Positions 1 through 7,702 of a stretch of DNA of 64,000 nt are shown in pieces. Location of the stretch: NCBI RefSeq assembly GCF_902158555.1, contig NZ_CABGGS010000045.1:1-64000 (forward strand), given 5' to 3'. Made by a program: the position numbers and the translations under genes. The notes beneath the pieces are model-generated. The model searched no databases and was not told the origin of the DNA. It saw only the letters and a program-made list of their open reading frames with translations. Source of the DNA: Klebsiella spallanzanii. GTDB taxonomy: Bacteria > Pseudomonadota > Gammaproteobacteria > Enterobacterales > Enterobacteriaceae. Every line of letters begins with the position of its first letter. Position 1 is the stretch's first letter.

Positions 1-122
1 CAGTTGTAATAGCTGGCTTCCGAAATAGCGGCCTCACGGCACACATCCTTGACGGTACGTCCGGCTTCGACGGACTTCAGAACGGCGATGATCTGGTGTT
101 CAGTGAATCGGATCTTACGCAT
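1..122 (-). mobile_element. IS3-family OrfA, N-terminal part, cut by window edge
   Basis: The minus strand encodes the first 40 residues of an IS3-family (IS407-like group) OrfA, beginning MRKIRFTEHQIIAVLKSV and ending at SEASYYN as the window stops. These residues form the helix-turn-helix that binds the terminal repeats. A ribosome binding site (GGAG) precedes the ATG at 120-122. Whether the element is complete cannot be seen. A related, certainly truncated copy lies at 3955-4074. Confidence 0.75.
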
Positions 123-210
123 AGCGATCTCCTCAGGGGACATTATCAGTATGTCGGAAGATCTCTAAAAGTGAATGGTTCGTTTTGCCGGGATACTTAC
201 ATGTGCAACC

Positions 211-643
211 TCACAACGTGGTTGAAATTTCTGGATTAGAAACCGCCTGTAGTTTTTCAAGATTAGATAATTTTTCCGGCGCCTTACCGTTGAAAGACCG
301 AAATTTTTCACATTCCTCCCATGAAACCGTGCTTAGCAAATTACCATCAGTGTCCTGTAATTGATGTAGAAGTATCGCGTTACTTTTGGATGGAACCTTC
401 AATATGAAACGTGTTAGATACTTTCCCATCATCTCATCATAAGCTTCAAAAGTATAAGTTATTACTTTTTTAGTATCAGCTTGGTGGGATGAATTATCCA
501 TTTTTTCTTCATTCAAAAAAAATAGCATTAGGATATATTCTAATATTGTATTCGCCGCACATTACTTCAAGATTTTTGAGATTAGCTAAAGCCGGAGTTG
601 CACATAGAACCAAGAGCGCAACTTTTGCTGTAAACTTAACCAT
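211..643 (-). pseudogene. Frameshifted secreted protein of unknown function
   Basis: An ATG at 641-643, preceded by AAGGATATTT, opens a frame with a signal peptide (MVKFTAKVALLVLCATPALA, cleavage after ALA). The frame runs 44 codons and stops just after an 8-T run (plus-strand A8 at about 515-522). The neighbouring frame continues LNEEKMDNSSHQADTKK and runs to a stop at 211-213. Removing one T joins both into a protein of about 143 residues, so this is one gene with a +1 homopolymer slip. It could be a true mutation, phase variation or a sequencing error. The mature part has one cysteine and no family I recognise. Confidence 0.6.
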
Positions 644-1565
644 TAAATATCCTTAGATTCAATCTGAGATTGTCCAAACTTAGAGATCGTTCTTACTTTA
701 AGATCGATTGTCTATTTATTTTTAAATGTTAGTTCAAGCTTAAAACTGTGCTCGCCTGATTGAGTTATAATTTCCCTTAATTAACCAACTTTACGCATCA
801 GATTTTATGGGATTTTAGTGCTGTTATTAAATTTTATTGACATTCTAATTCTAATCAGCCAACTCTTTCCGACCATTGCTTATGAACTTATTATTGTCAT
901 AATGGGGGAAGTATAACTAACACTAAGGTTTTAATAAAATTTGATTGCGGTAACGATAATCCCTGAGGGTCAATAGAATGAATGTGATGTCGAAAAATAA
1001 AAATAGAGGCGTGTTTTTATTAAAAACAAACTCCTTACGCACTGTACGTCCACTAAACGTTAATGCCAGTAGAATCAGTTTTTTATTTAACGTGTTTTCC
1101 ATTTCATTCCTTTTAAATTAAGGAACAGATAGTATCATTGCTAACCTACGACGTCACTAGGCACTTTATCTTTTTAAGAATTTGCCATTAATCATGAATG
1201 AATCGAGCCTCAATCGTGAGTTCAAAATGGATTAATTAATGCTCATATATATCACTTTATTGGATTGGTAGGTCTTAATAATCATGTTAAAAATATATAA
1301 ATTATTTGTTAGTTTGTTTTTTTGCTGGAAGGATTTCTGAAGTGCAAACCTTAAAACTTAGTTACAAAGCATCGAATAATCCTATTTATTGGGTTGTTGA
1401 GGGTGGGTTTCAACAAAATCATTATAGTAACAATATGAATTAAAAGATAATTTTATTTTTTTTGATGAACGTTGCGTTTACAGTCCAGCATTGTTAACAG
1501 GAGAGGTTGTCTTTATAGTATTAATCTATTTTCTTTGAGGTTTTACTTGATTTGAGGTGAGTAGA
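644..1565. other. AT-rich intergenic stretch with one doubtful small ORF
   Basis: About 0.9 kb of strongly AT-rich DNA without a convincing gene. One 47-codon frame at 978-1121 (plus) begins MNVMSKNKNRGVF and has GAGGG about 7 bases upstream, but shows no signal peptide or recognisable domain. I do not call it a gene. The promoter of the following lipoprotein gene probably lies in the last 100 bases, but no box stands out. Confidence 0.4.
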
Positions 1566-1952
1566 TTGAAAATCATGCCTGTCATTTTTATTGTTTTAAT
1601 GATGTTTGTCATGCAAGGATGTTCTAAGCAAATGAAAAAAAAAACCACAGTGAGTGATATTCAACCCCCAAAAATGTTGAAATTCCAACGATGCCTCACT
1701 GATGCAAAAACTCTATCTCAGTTGGATGTAAAGTACGAAAAAAATACTAGAGAGTTATATGCGCTTGTTAATAACGCGAAATTTTATGCGTCTGTAGCAG
1801 ATGATTCGTCAGCTAATGTTACTTCTACTATCACACCTTTCTTTGATTTTAAATTGAATGAGATATGCAATGGCATATCTACATTGTTGATAGAAGAGTT
1901 CCAGCGCAATATTATTAAAATACCTGAAAACAATAAATCAAAAGGTGTATAG
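1566..1952 (+). CDS. Small lipoprotein of unknown function
   Basis: The product has a type II signal peptide with lipobox V-M-Q-G-C, so it should be lipidated at Cys19 and held in a membrane. The mature part is about 110 residues, rich in Lys and Asn, with two further cysteines (RCLTDA and EICNG) that could form a disulfide. I choose the TTG at 1566 because GAGGTGA sits 5 bases upstream and the resulting start (MKIMPVIFIVLMMFVMQGC) is a normal signal peptide. GTG 1557 and ATG 1575 are alternatives. It ends 6 bases before the coiled-coil FKBP-like gene and surely shares its transcript. I recognise no family; a partnership with the next protein is inference. Confidence 0.65.
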   Translation: MKIMPVIFIVLMMFVMQGCSKQMKKKTTVSDIQPPKMLKFQRCLTDAKTLSQLDVKYEKNTRELYALVNNAKFYASVADDSSANVTSTITPFFDFKLNEICNGISTLLIEEFQRNIIKIPENNKSKGV

Positions 1953-1958
1953 TAACAT

Positions 1959-3530
1959 ATGTTAAAAAGTAAGAGTTTAAATCTAAGCTTACTGCTTTTC
2001 ATCATTGCATTAAATGCCAGTGCAGCGTCAGAAGAAAATGAATTTATCAATGCGATGAAAAATATTAACCTGCAAGGCTTAGATTCAAACAAGTTTCATG
2101 CGGAAACTAAAGCCAGTTTAAATAATTCAGAAGAAAATAATATAGAGTTTAAAGCTAAACTGGAGAAAAAAAATGAAAACCTTCAGTTAAAGTATGAAAA
2201 ACTTCTAGGCGCATACAATGAGATAAAGTTAAAAGATAAGCCTACAAACCCGACTAATCTCAATAACACTATAGCAGCCCTTACTGCCGAAAAGGAAAAA
2301 CTCATATTAGAAAATTCTTTGCTTAACAAACGACTAAATGAGGCAAATTCTGTACAATCTGTCCTGCGCAAAGAAGGTGAACAGTCGGCCACCAAGCAGC
2401 AGAACGACCTGGCCACACTCAGCCAGCAGAATACCCGTCTGACTGCCGAAGCCGATGCGGCACGTAAGCAGCTTGCTGAAGCCACCTCCGCGCTGGCCGC
2501 GCTGCGCAAAGAAGGTGAACAGTCGGCCACCAAGCAGCAGAACGACCTGGCCACGCTCAGCCAGCAGAATACCCGTCTGACTGCCGAAGCCGATGCGGCA
2601 CGTAAGCAGCTTGCTGAAGCCACCTCCGCGCTGGCCGCGCTGCGCAAAGAAGGTGAACAGTCGGCCACCAAGCAGCAGAACGACCTGGCCACGCTCAGCC
2701 AGCAGAATACCCGTCTGACTGCCGAAGCCGATGCGGCACGTAAGCAGCTTGCTGAAGCCACCTCCGCGCTGGCCGCGCTGCGCAAAGAAGGTGAACAGTC
2801 GGCCACCAAGCAGCAGAACGACCTGGCCACGCTCAGCCAGCAGAATACCCGTCTGACTGCCGAAGCCGATGCGGCACGTAAGCAGCTTGCTGAAGCCACC
2901 TCCGCGCTGACGGCTCTGCGTAAACAAGATGAATTAACAGAAAATGCAAAAAATGAAGAATTAAAAACAATCAAAGGAAGGAAATCATATTCTTTAGGGG
3001 TTTTCTATTATGACATGATAAATAAAGAGTTTGAAAAAATTAAAAAAAGCAATATTGATCTTACTCCTTCTATGATGATCTCAGGTGTTAATGATGCATA
3101 TTATAATTCTTTGAGAATGAAAAAAGATAAAATCATGGAAAATGTCCTAGAAGTTGATAGAGTTGTACAAAGTGTTAATAGCGAGTATGCAAAGAAAATA
3201 TTAAAATATATAAAGAAAAAACCATATGAAGTTCTGTCAAATGGATCTTTTCTCGTTACTGAAAAATCAACATCGGATAAGTATGTTAAGGACAGTGTGA
3301 TTACGTTCGATATGATAGAGAAAAAAATGGATGGCAAACCCATTCTTAATACAATGAATACGAAAATCAAGCTAGAACAAGTGAAAGACCCTCTGCTCGA
3401 AAAAATAATTTCAAAAGGCGGTCGCGGAGGAATAGTCAGCTTGTATGGAAAAGCTGGAGTGCTATATAAAAACATTCCGGATGGAGTTGAACCTGAAAGC
3501 TTAATATCAATAACTTTTAAACTAAAATAG
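1959..3530 (+). CDS. Exported coiled-coil repeat protein with FKBP-like C-terminus
   Basis: The 523-residue product begins with a signal peptide (ending ALNASA). An AT-rich, charged coiled-coil segment follows to about residue 135. Four tandem 46-residue repeats (LRKEGEQSATKQQNDLATL...) occupy about residues 136-319. The rest resembles a Mip/FkpA-type peptidyl-prolyl isomerase: a helical segment starting SYSLGVFYYDM like the FKBP N-terminal dimerisation domain, then a degenerate FKBP fold with DGKPILNT and a final ISITFKL strand. Many FKBP active-site aromatics seem absent, so isomerase activity is doubtful. The gene follows a lipoprotein gene by 6 bases. Repeats are GC-rich with unlike flanks, suggesting they came from elsewhere or expand and contract. 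Confidence 0.65.
   Translation: MLKSKSLNLSLLLFIIALNASAASEENEFINAMKNINLQGLDSNKFHAETKASLNNSEENNIEFKAKLEKKNENLQLKYEKLLGAYNEIKLKDKPTNPTNLNNTIAALTAEKEKLILENSLLNKRLNEANSVQSVLRKEGEQSATKQQNDLATLSQQNTRLTAEADAARKQLAEATSALAALRKEGEQSATKQQNDLATLSQQNTRLTAEADAARKQLAEATSALAALRKEGEQSATKQQNDLATLSQQNTRLTAEADAARKQLAEATSALAALRKEGEQSATKQQNDLATLSQQNTRLTAEADAARKQLAEATSALTALRKQDELTENAKNEELKTIKGRKSYSLGVFYYDMINKEFEKIKKSNIDLTPSMMISGVNDAYYNSLRMKKDKIMENVLEVDRVVQSVNSEYAKKILKYIKKKPYEVLSNGSFLVTEKSTSDKYVKDSVITFDMIEKKMDGKPILNTMNTKIKLEQVKDPLLEKIISKGGRGGIVSLYGKAGVLYKNIPDGVEPESLISITFKLK
2364..2915 (+). repeat. Four tandem 138-bp in-frame repeats
   Basis: Units start at 2364, 2502, 2640 and 2778, each with CTGCGCAAAGAAGGTGAACA. 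They are nearly identical; unit 1 differs from unit 2 by an A/G in CCACACTCAG, and the last unit diverges at its end (GACGGCT). Each unit encodes 46 residues of heptad-like, Gln/Ala-rich coiled coil. Unit length is a multiple of 3, so gain or loss of units keeps the frame. The repeats are visibly GC-rich whereas DNA on both sides is AT-rich. Confidence 0.95.
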
Positions 3531-3953
3531 CCAAAGAAGAAATGAGTATTCGATGAGTTTGTTGCTCTGAGTGATATTTTATCTTTTGGTCCGAAAACCC
3601 GACTCTGAAAGCAAAGAGGTGTTCATGAACATCGAACTAAGCTGGCTCTCGATAGTCTTCAACTGCAACTTGATACTTTTGGAGTCTTCTATGAACATTG
3701 CCCAATAACTTACAATCGCGTATCTACTCTGATTCAGATAGGAATATTGATACAATCAGTTCCGCTGTTTCTAACAGCGGAACTGATTAAGCTTGTAAGG
3801 TAAGAATTGTGGCGCGATAGAGTCGAACTACGTGGGAGTTTACGCGAGTGTCAGGCTTGGTGCAGGAAGATTGGGTCAATTATCTCTGAGTATCAAAAGA
3901 AAATACCATGAGTTAATATAAATAGACCTGTTTTAGTTCTATGAATTTTTTGA
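3531..3953. other. Intergenic region with a perfect hairpin
   Basis: No gene is seen. The notable element is a perfect 16-bp inverted repeat with a 3-base loop at 3754-3788 (arms AATCAGTTCCGCTGTT). It has no T-run on either side, so it is not a typical intrinsic terminator. It might still protect the 3' end of the upstream two-gene transcript. Confidence 0.5.
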
Positions 3954-3954
3954 A

Positions 3955-4074
3955 ACTGTAGTGGGTGGCTTCAGAAATAGCGGCCTCCCGGCAGACATCT
4001 TTAACGGTACGTCCGGCTTCAACCAACTTAATTACAGTGATGATTTGATGCTTAGTAAAACGGGATTTACGCAT
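3955..4074 (-). mobile_element. IS3-family OrfA fragment
   Basis: The minus strand reads MRKSRFTKHQIITVIKLVEA and continues to about 40 residues (SEATHYS), then similarity ends. It is a diverged copy of the OrfA start at 1-122 and shares the same GGAGATCGCT leader. No OrfB follows at the expected distance, so this is a dead fragment. Confidence 0.7.
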
Positions 4075-4903
4075 AGCGATCTCCTTCGTTGGCAGAAATC
4101 AAGGGGATGTTGCCATGAAACGAAGAACGTGTATTTACCACACGTCATTTCTTTTTTGACTCACCACAATGGCCGCTTCCTTGGATTATGCCTATCCCAT
4201 CGCGTTTATCCACGGCGATAGCTCGGATGATTTCTAATCTGGTCATATTGAACCTTCAGGCTGGTAAATAATTACCAGTTAAGGCCGTTCAAGACGTGAA
4301 CCAATTCCCGTCACGATTCTTTACGTTCCCATCGAAAAATCGTTATAGCCTACCCAAACACAAAGGATACTCTTTCGTTAATTCAGCGCTCAGGCAGAAA
4401 TAGATTACTTCATGTCTCGTAATATTTTTCGTGCAGATTATGCATCCACTCACAGTCCGTCACGTTTACGTTCATATTCGGGAAAATGGAGATAAGCCAG
4501 ATCAGAAAAGAATAGCCATGACGGCTGTGGCAATAAAAAGTCGCCAGAGTGGAACATGCAATTGTAAAGCAGAGTATTGATTACAAAGGATATTATGAAG
4601 TAAGTCATGGGACGTGATTCAACGGGCCGTAAGGTGCATCGCGACCACTAGATAATGCTCAACGTGGACTGACCCCGCGACAGTAGACATTTCCTGTCCT
4701 CACGACGTGGCCTGTTCGAAGGCCTCCGGACTGACGCCGCCGAGATGACTGTGGCACGCAGTTAGAGGCAAAAAATGACTAAATTGCGACTGTTTATGTA
4801 AATAATCTTGTGTGGAAAGAGCAATAACTATCGTTTTTACTTGCCTTGATGGCTCCGATACTATTCAGATACAACAGAACTTTTAGTAAGATAGATAATA
4901 AAA
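4075..4903 (-). mobile_element. IS debris including an IS3-family OrfB tail and end repeat
   Basis: At 4700-4756 the minus strand encodes CHSHLGGVSPEAFEQATS followed by a stop, the usual C-terminus of IS3-family OrfB integrases. The sequence beyond it, up to TGGACTGACCCC at about 4665-4676, looks like the terminal inverted repeat of that element. The rest of the OrfB is missing upstream of 4756. The remaining DNA (4075-4660 and 4760-4900) has no gene I can support. Confidence 0.6.
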
Positions 4904-5393
4904 TCACTCCCATGGGGACAGCTTATTAGTTTTTTTATCTACATCGAATCGATTAACACCCGAAGTACCCTTGGTAAAAATTAGATAAAGATCAACGGCA
5001 TACACTATCAATATTCCGACAATGCATAGCATTATCAATCCGGCGATGTTATTAACAGATTCGATTTGCTTTACAATTATTCCGGTTGTTACATTGCCAT
5101 AAATTAAACAACCGAAGTACCACCATCCTGATAAGTTTAAATCATGTAGTCGTCTAACTTTAACAGCTATAGCTGGAATTACAGTAAAAAAAAACATACA
5201 CTGCAAATATTGTTGTAATTATGGGGGGGAATCCAAGCTCAAAAACTAAGGCAACAAGTATTGCACCGATAACCTGAGTTATAACGAAGAACACTCCAAA
5301 CTCTTTTCGCCCTGAACGCCCGCTAAATTTAAAGTATTTACGATAGCCCCCTAAATAGCTGCGCCAAATACCGCTACACTTTTCCCAGCCCAT
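4904..5393 (-). pseudogene. DUF805 membrane protein, frameshifted
   Basis: Two overlapping frames together make a DUF805 family inner-membrane protein: an N-terminal half with KYFKFSGRSGRKEF at 5191-5393, and a C-terminal half with VRRLHDLNLSGWWYF at 4904-5206. They are out of register because of a 9-T run (plus-strand A9 at 5186-5194). Eight T would restore one frame of about 160 residues with three or four membrane segments. The first codons (MGWEKC) and their GGAGG site lie inside the end of IS630, so the native start has been lost. Function of DUF805 proteins is unknown. Confidence 0.7.
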
Positions 5394-6506
5394 GTTGACC
5401 TCCGGGGAAGGGGCTTACGGTTTCCATAAAATGACGAACCTTTTTCAGCAGTTGCCACATTGAGCGGCACTGATGATTACGCGTTATCCTATCTTGAAGC
5501 GCCTGCCATAGCCGCTCAACGTGATTCACCCATGGCGAGTAAACCGGCTGATAAATCACCCTGAACTTCGGATTTTCTTTCAGCCAGCGCTGTGTTTCCT
5601 GACTTTTATGAATAATGTAGTTGTCCACGATGAGTGTGACAGTTTTCGCCCGTTTGTACGTCGATTTCAGGCGCTTCAACAGACTAATAAATAAGTCGGA
5701 ACTTTTGCTGCTGCCCCCAACGTAGCTGACTTTGCCCGTTCCGCTGTGCAGCGCACCGGCCAGATAATATTTTTCATTTTGACCCGGCGTAACGATACGT
5801 TTTTGCTGCCCACGAACCTGCCAGTCCGCACCGATTTTAGGATTGAGATGGATATCGACTTCGTCTTCATAAAATACCGGGTGCTCTATGCTGCACTCAT
5901 TCAGCGCTTTGCGGATGGCTGCCATCTTTTCATCTTTATACGGGTCACGGATACGCAGGGTCGGTGCAGTCCTGCGCCAGACCAGCCCCGCTAATGGCAA
6001 CCAGCGGCGAACAGTGCCGGCATGTAGCGTGCATCCGGTTATGTCTTTGATTTTAACTGCCAACAGCTCTGTGCTCCAGCGAGAACGCTGATAACCAAAA
6101 TCGACGGGTGAATGCTTTATCAGTTCACGTAACAACGTGCAGATATGCTCAAAGGGCCAGCGCCGGGAACGGCCTGCGGGTAACGATTTCAGGCCTTCAA
6201 CACCCGAGAGAGTGAACCAGTTAATCCAGCGTCCAACAGATGAACGGGCGCAGCAGAGCGTTCTGGCAACGTCACTGACGCGCTCGCCCCGATGCAACAT
6301 CAGCATGGCGGTCAGCCTGCGGGCATGATTTTTATCACGCGTTTTATGAATAGTTTTCTGCATCAGGCGTCGTTCGGTACGTGGTATAGGTGCTATGATC
6401 GGCATCGCTCAGTCCGGTTAGTGATTTGTTTCTTTTTGGCGATTGATCAGATCGCACAATCCGGGCTGAGTTCCCTCAAAGTGATCTACTATTCCGCGCA
6501 GCTATT
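5354..6506 (-). mobile_element. IS630, complete, 1153 bp
   Basis: The ends are inverted repeats: AATAGCTGCGC at 5354-5364 and its complement GCGCAGCTATT at 6496-6506. The flanks read C-TA on the left (5351-5353) and TA-G on the right (6507-6509). That fits insertion into CTAG with TA duplication, the known behaviour of IS630. Length (1153 bp) and the single 343-codon transposase also match IS630. Closing the gap joins the tnpB remnant in frame with the DUF805 gene, so the element landed at an existing junction. Confidence 0.9.
5374..6405 (-). CDS. IS630 transposase
   Basis: This is a 343-residue Tc1/mariner-superfamily transposase. An N-terminal helix-turn-helix (RVSDVARTLCCARSSVGRW) binds the ends. 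The catalytic DDE domain shows FYEDEVDIHLNP, LIVDNYIIHKS and a final acidic residue in WVNHVERLWQAL. It should cut and paste IS630 into CTAG. The length equals that known for IS630 and no frameshift is present, so it may be active. Its C-terminal codons (GGQHGLGKV) overlap, in another frame, the start used by the broken DUF805 gene. Confidence 0.9.
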   Translation of the reverse strand: MPIIAPIPRTERRLMQKTIHKTRDKNHARRLTAMLMLHRGERVSDVARTLCCARSSVGRWINWFTLSGVEGLKSLPAGRSRRWPFEHICTLLRELIKHSPVDFGYQRSRWSTELLAVKIKDITGCTLHAGTVRRWLPLAGLVWRRTAPTLRIRDPYKDEKMAAIRKALNECSIEHPVFYEDEVDIHLNPKIGADWQVRGQQKRIVTPGQNEKYYLAGALHSGTGKVSYVGGSSKSSDLFISLLKRLKSTYKRAKTVTLIVDNYIIHKSQETQRWLKENPKFRVIYQPVYSPWVNHVERLWQALQDRITRNHQCRSMWQLLKKVRHFMETVSPFPGGQHGLGKV

Positions 6507-6508
6507 TA

Positions 6509-7482
6509 GACGGCAATGTCCTGCCGCGAGAATATTCTTTGCGGCGTTTACGTCGCGGTCATGAGTTGTTCCGCACTAACAACAAGTCCATTCTCTTATT
6601 CGCAGGTCTGCTCTACCTTTCGGACTGTTATCGGATATTGATCCGCAACACGAACACGCCTGGGTGGAATACCTTTCGTTGACCACTTCAAACACCACTG
6701 ACCGCGCAATCACTTTATATTCCAGTTGTGTTTTGAGCATCGCCCAGCCAGCGTCTAACTCGCTTTTAGCCATTTTTGTTTTGGCTAATTTGCTGCTGCT
6801 CACGTCACCCACGTATATTGCCGCATGGCTGTTTACCAGTGCCGTGCTGTATTTATGCAGGACATCTTTGCGGCGGTTCTTAATTTTGGCGTGGATGGCG
6901 CGTACACGGTTTTTTTTGCTTGCACGCTGCGCCTTACCTCATGCTGGCTCCAGATCACGATAGAAACGTCCTGCAACCAGCTTTTCTGGCGTAGTCCTTC
7001 AACCCCAGATCAACTCCCACGGCAGTTGTGCCAGCGGTCGGGACGGTTTCGACCTCTACGCAGATATTGAAGTACCAACGGCCCCTACTATCTTCGGAAA
7101 AGCTGCCTGCGCGGAATTTAAAGCCCGCCAGGCCGTAGCTATCCCAGACCTTAAAGTAGTGCCCGGCAAACTTAACGCAGCCGTTCTGCCATTGTGCAGC
7201 CCGCGATTTAAACGGCACCCAGCCCAGCGAGCGGCGAACACCACCACTGACGCGCCAGCGCAACCGGGAACGCTTGAACTGTTTCCGTGCATTGCCGTGG
7301 TCGGCGATCACTTCCTGCACCGTGGCACTACCGATGCAATAGCTGCGCTTTTTCTGAATACCTGCAGTCATCTTTCTGAACATCCAAGGCAGATACTCAC
7401 CTGAACTGCGTGAACGAGCCATCAGAATGGTTCTGGGGCACTGCTGTGAATACAAATCCGAACGGGAAACTCTTCTCTCCAT
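6509..7482 (-). pseudogene. tnpB: Decayed TnpB (IS200/IS605-type)
   Basis: The minus strand carries a TnpB-type RNA-guided nuclease broken in several places. The RuvC-like residues are recognisable: the first Asp in AVGVDLGLKDY, the Glu in VFEVVNERYST, the zinc ribbon beginning CSCCGS, and the last Asp in HDRDVNAAKN. A deletion after KDY shifts the frame near 6990. A TGA interrupts LEPA-GKAQRA and a TAG replaces a codon in the zinc ribbon (TCC-stop-CG). The 3' end stops at GHCRL where IS630 sits. No tnpA was found, and whether a guide RNA remains cannot be judged because the right end of the element is gone. Confidence 0.75.
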
Positions 7483-7601
7483 TGCCCCCGAAATTGGCTG
7501 TACTTACGATACCCTAAATCAGTAAGAGGCTCCTTCGCCTGCAATTAAACTGTTCGTCTCAATTACGATCAATTTATCTGATGTCAGCAATATTCTCATT
7601 A

Positions 7602-7661
7602 TTGAGCTCTATCAATAACCATATAAGAGTAATGGTTTCCCGCCGGAAATAACCTTATAAT
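7602..7661 (+). promoter_or_regulatory. Probable FNR-dependent promoter of fdnGHI
   Basis: TTGAG-CTCT-ATCAA at 7602-7615 matches the FNR site TTGAT-N4-ATCAA except one base. TATAAT at 7656-7661 is a perfect -10 box. If transcription starts about 9 bases later, the FNR site is centred near -61.5, a standard class I position. E. coli fdnGHI is known to be FNR-dependent. This is sequence matching only; nearby NarL heptamers were not firmly identified. Confidence 0.6.
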
Positions 7662-7702
7662 CGCCATACCTTTTCATGTCTTAAGTTTAAGCTGGAGGAT
7701 AC

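Noticed and set aside
2364..2915. CRISPR array
   Set aside because: Repeats are 138 bp, contiguous and coding, with no spacers.
2183..2974. Long antisense frames (263 and 197 codons) across the repeat region
   Set aside because: They are mirror frames produced by the GC-rich 138-bp repeats, with no ribosome site or signal; the sense strand has a complete exported protein.
3805..3845. tRNA-like fragment or attachment site (GCGCGATAGAGTCGAAC)
   Set aside because: Only a short resemblance to a T-arm; no acceptor stem pairing and no match to the argU 3' end.
6509..7482. Active TnpB/omega-RNA system
   Set aside because: The gene has a frameshift and two stops, and the element end that would encode the guide RNA is lost at the IS630 junction.
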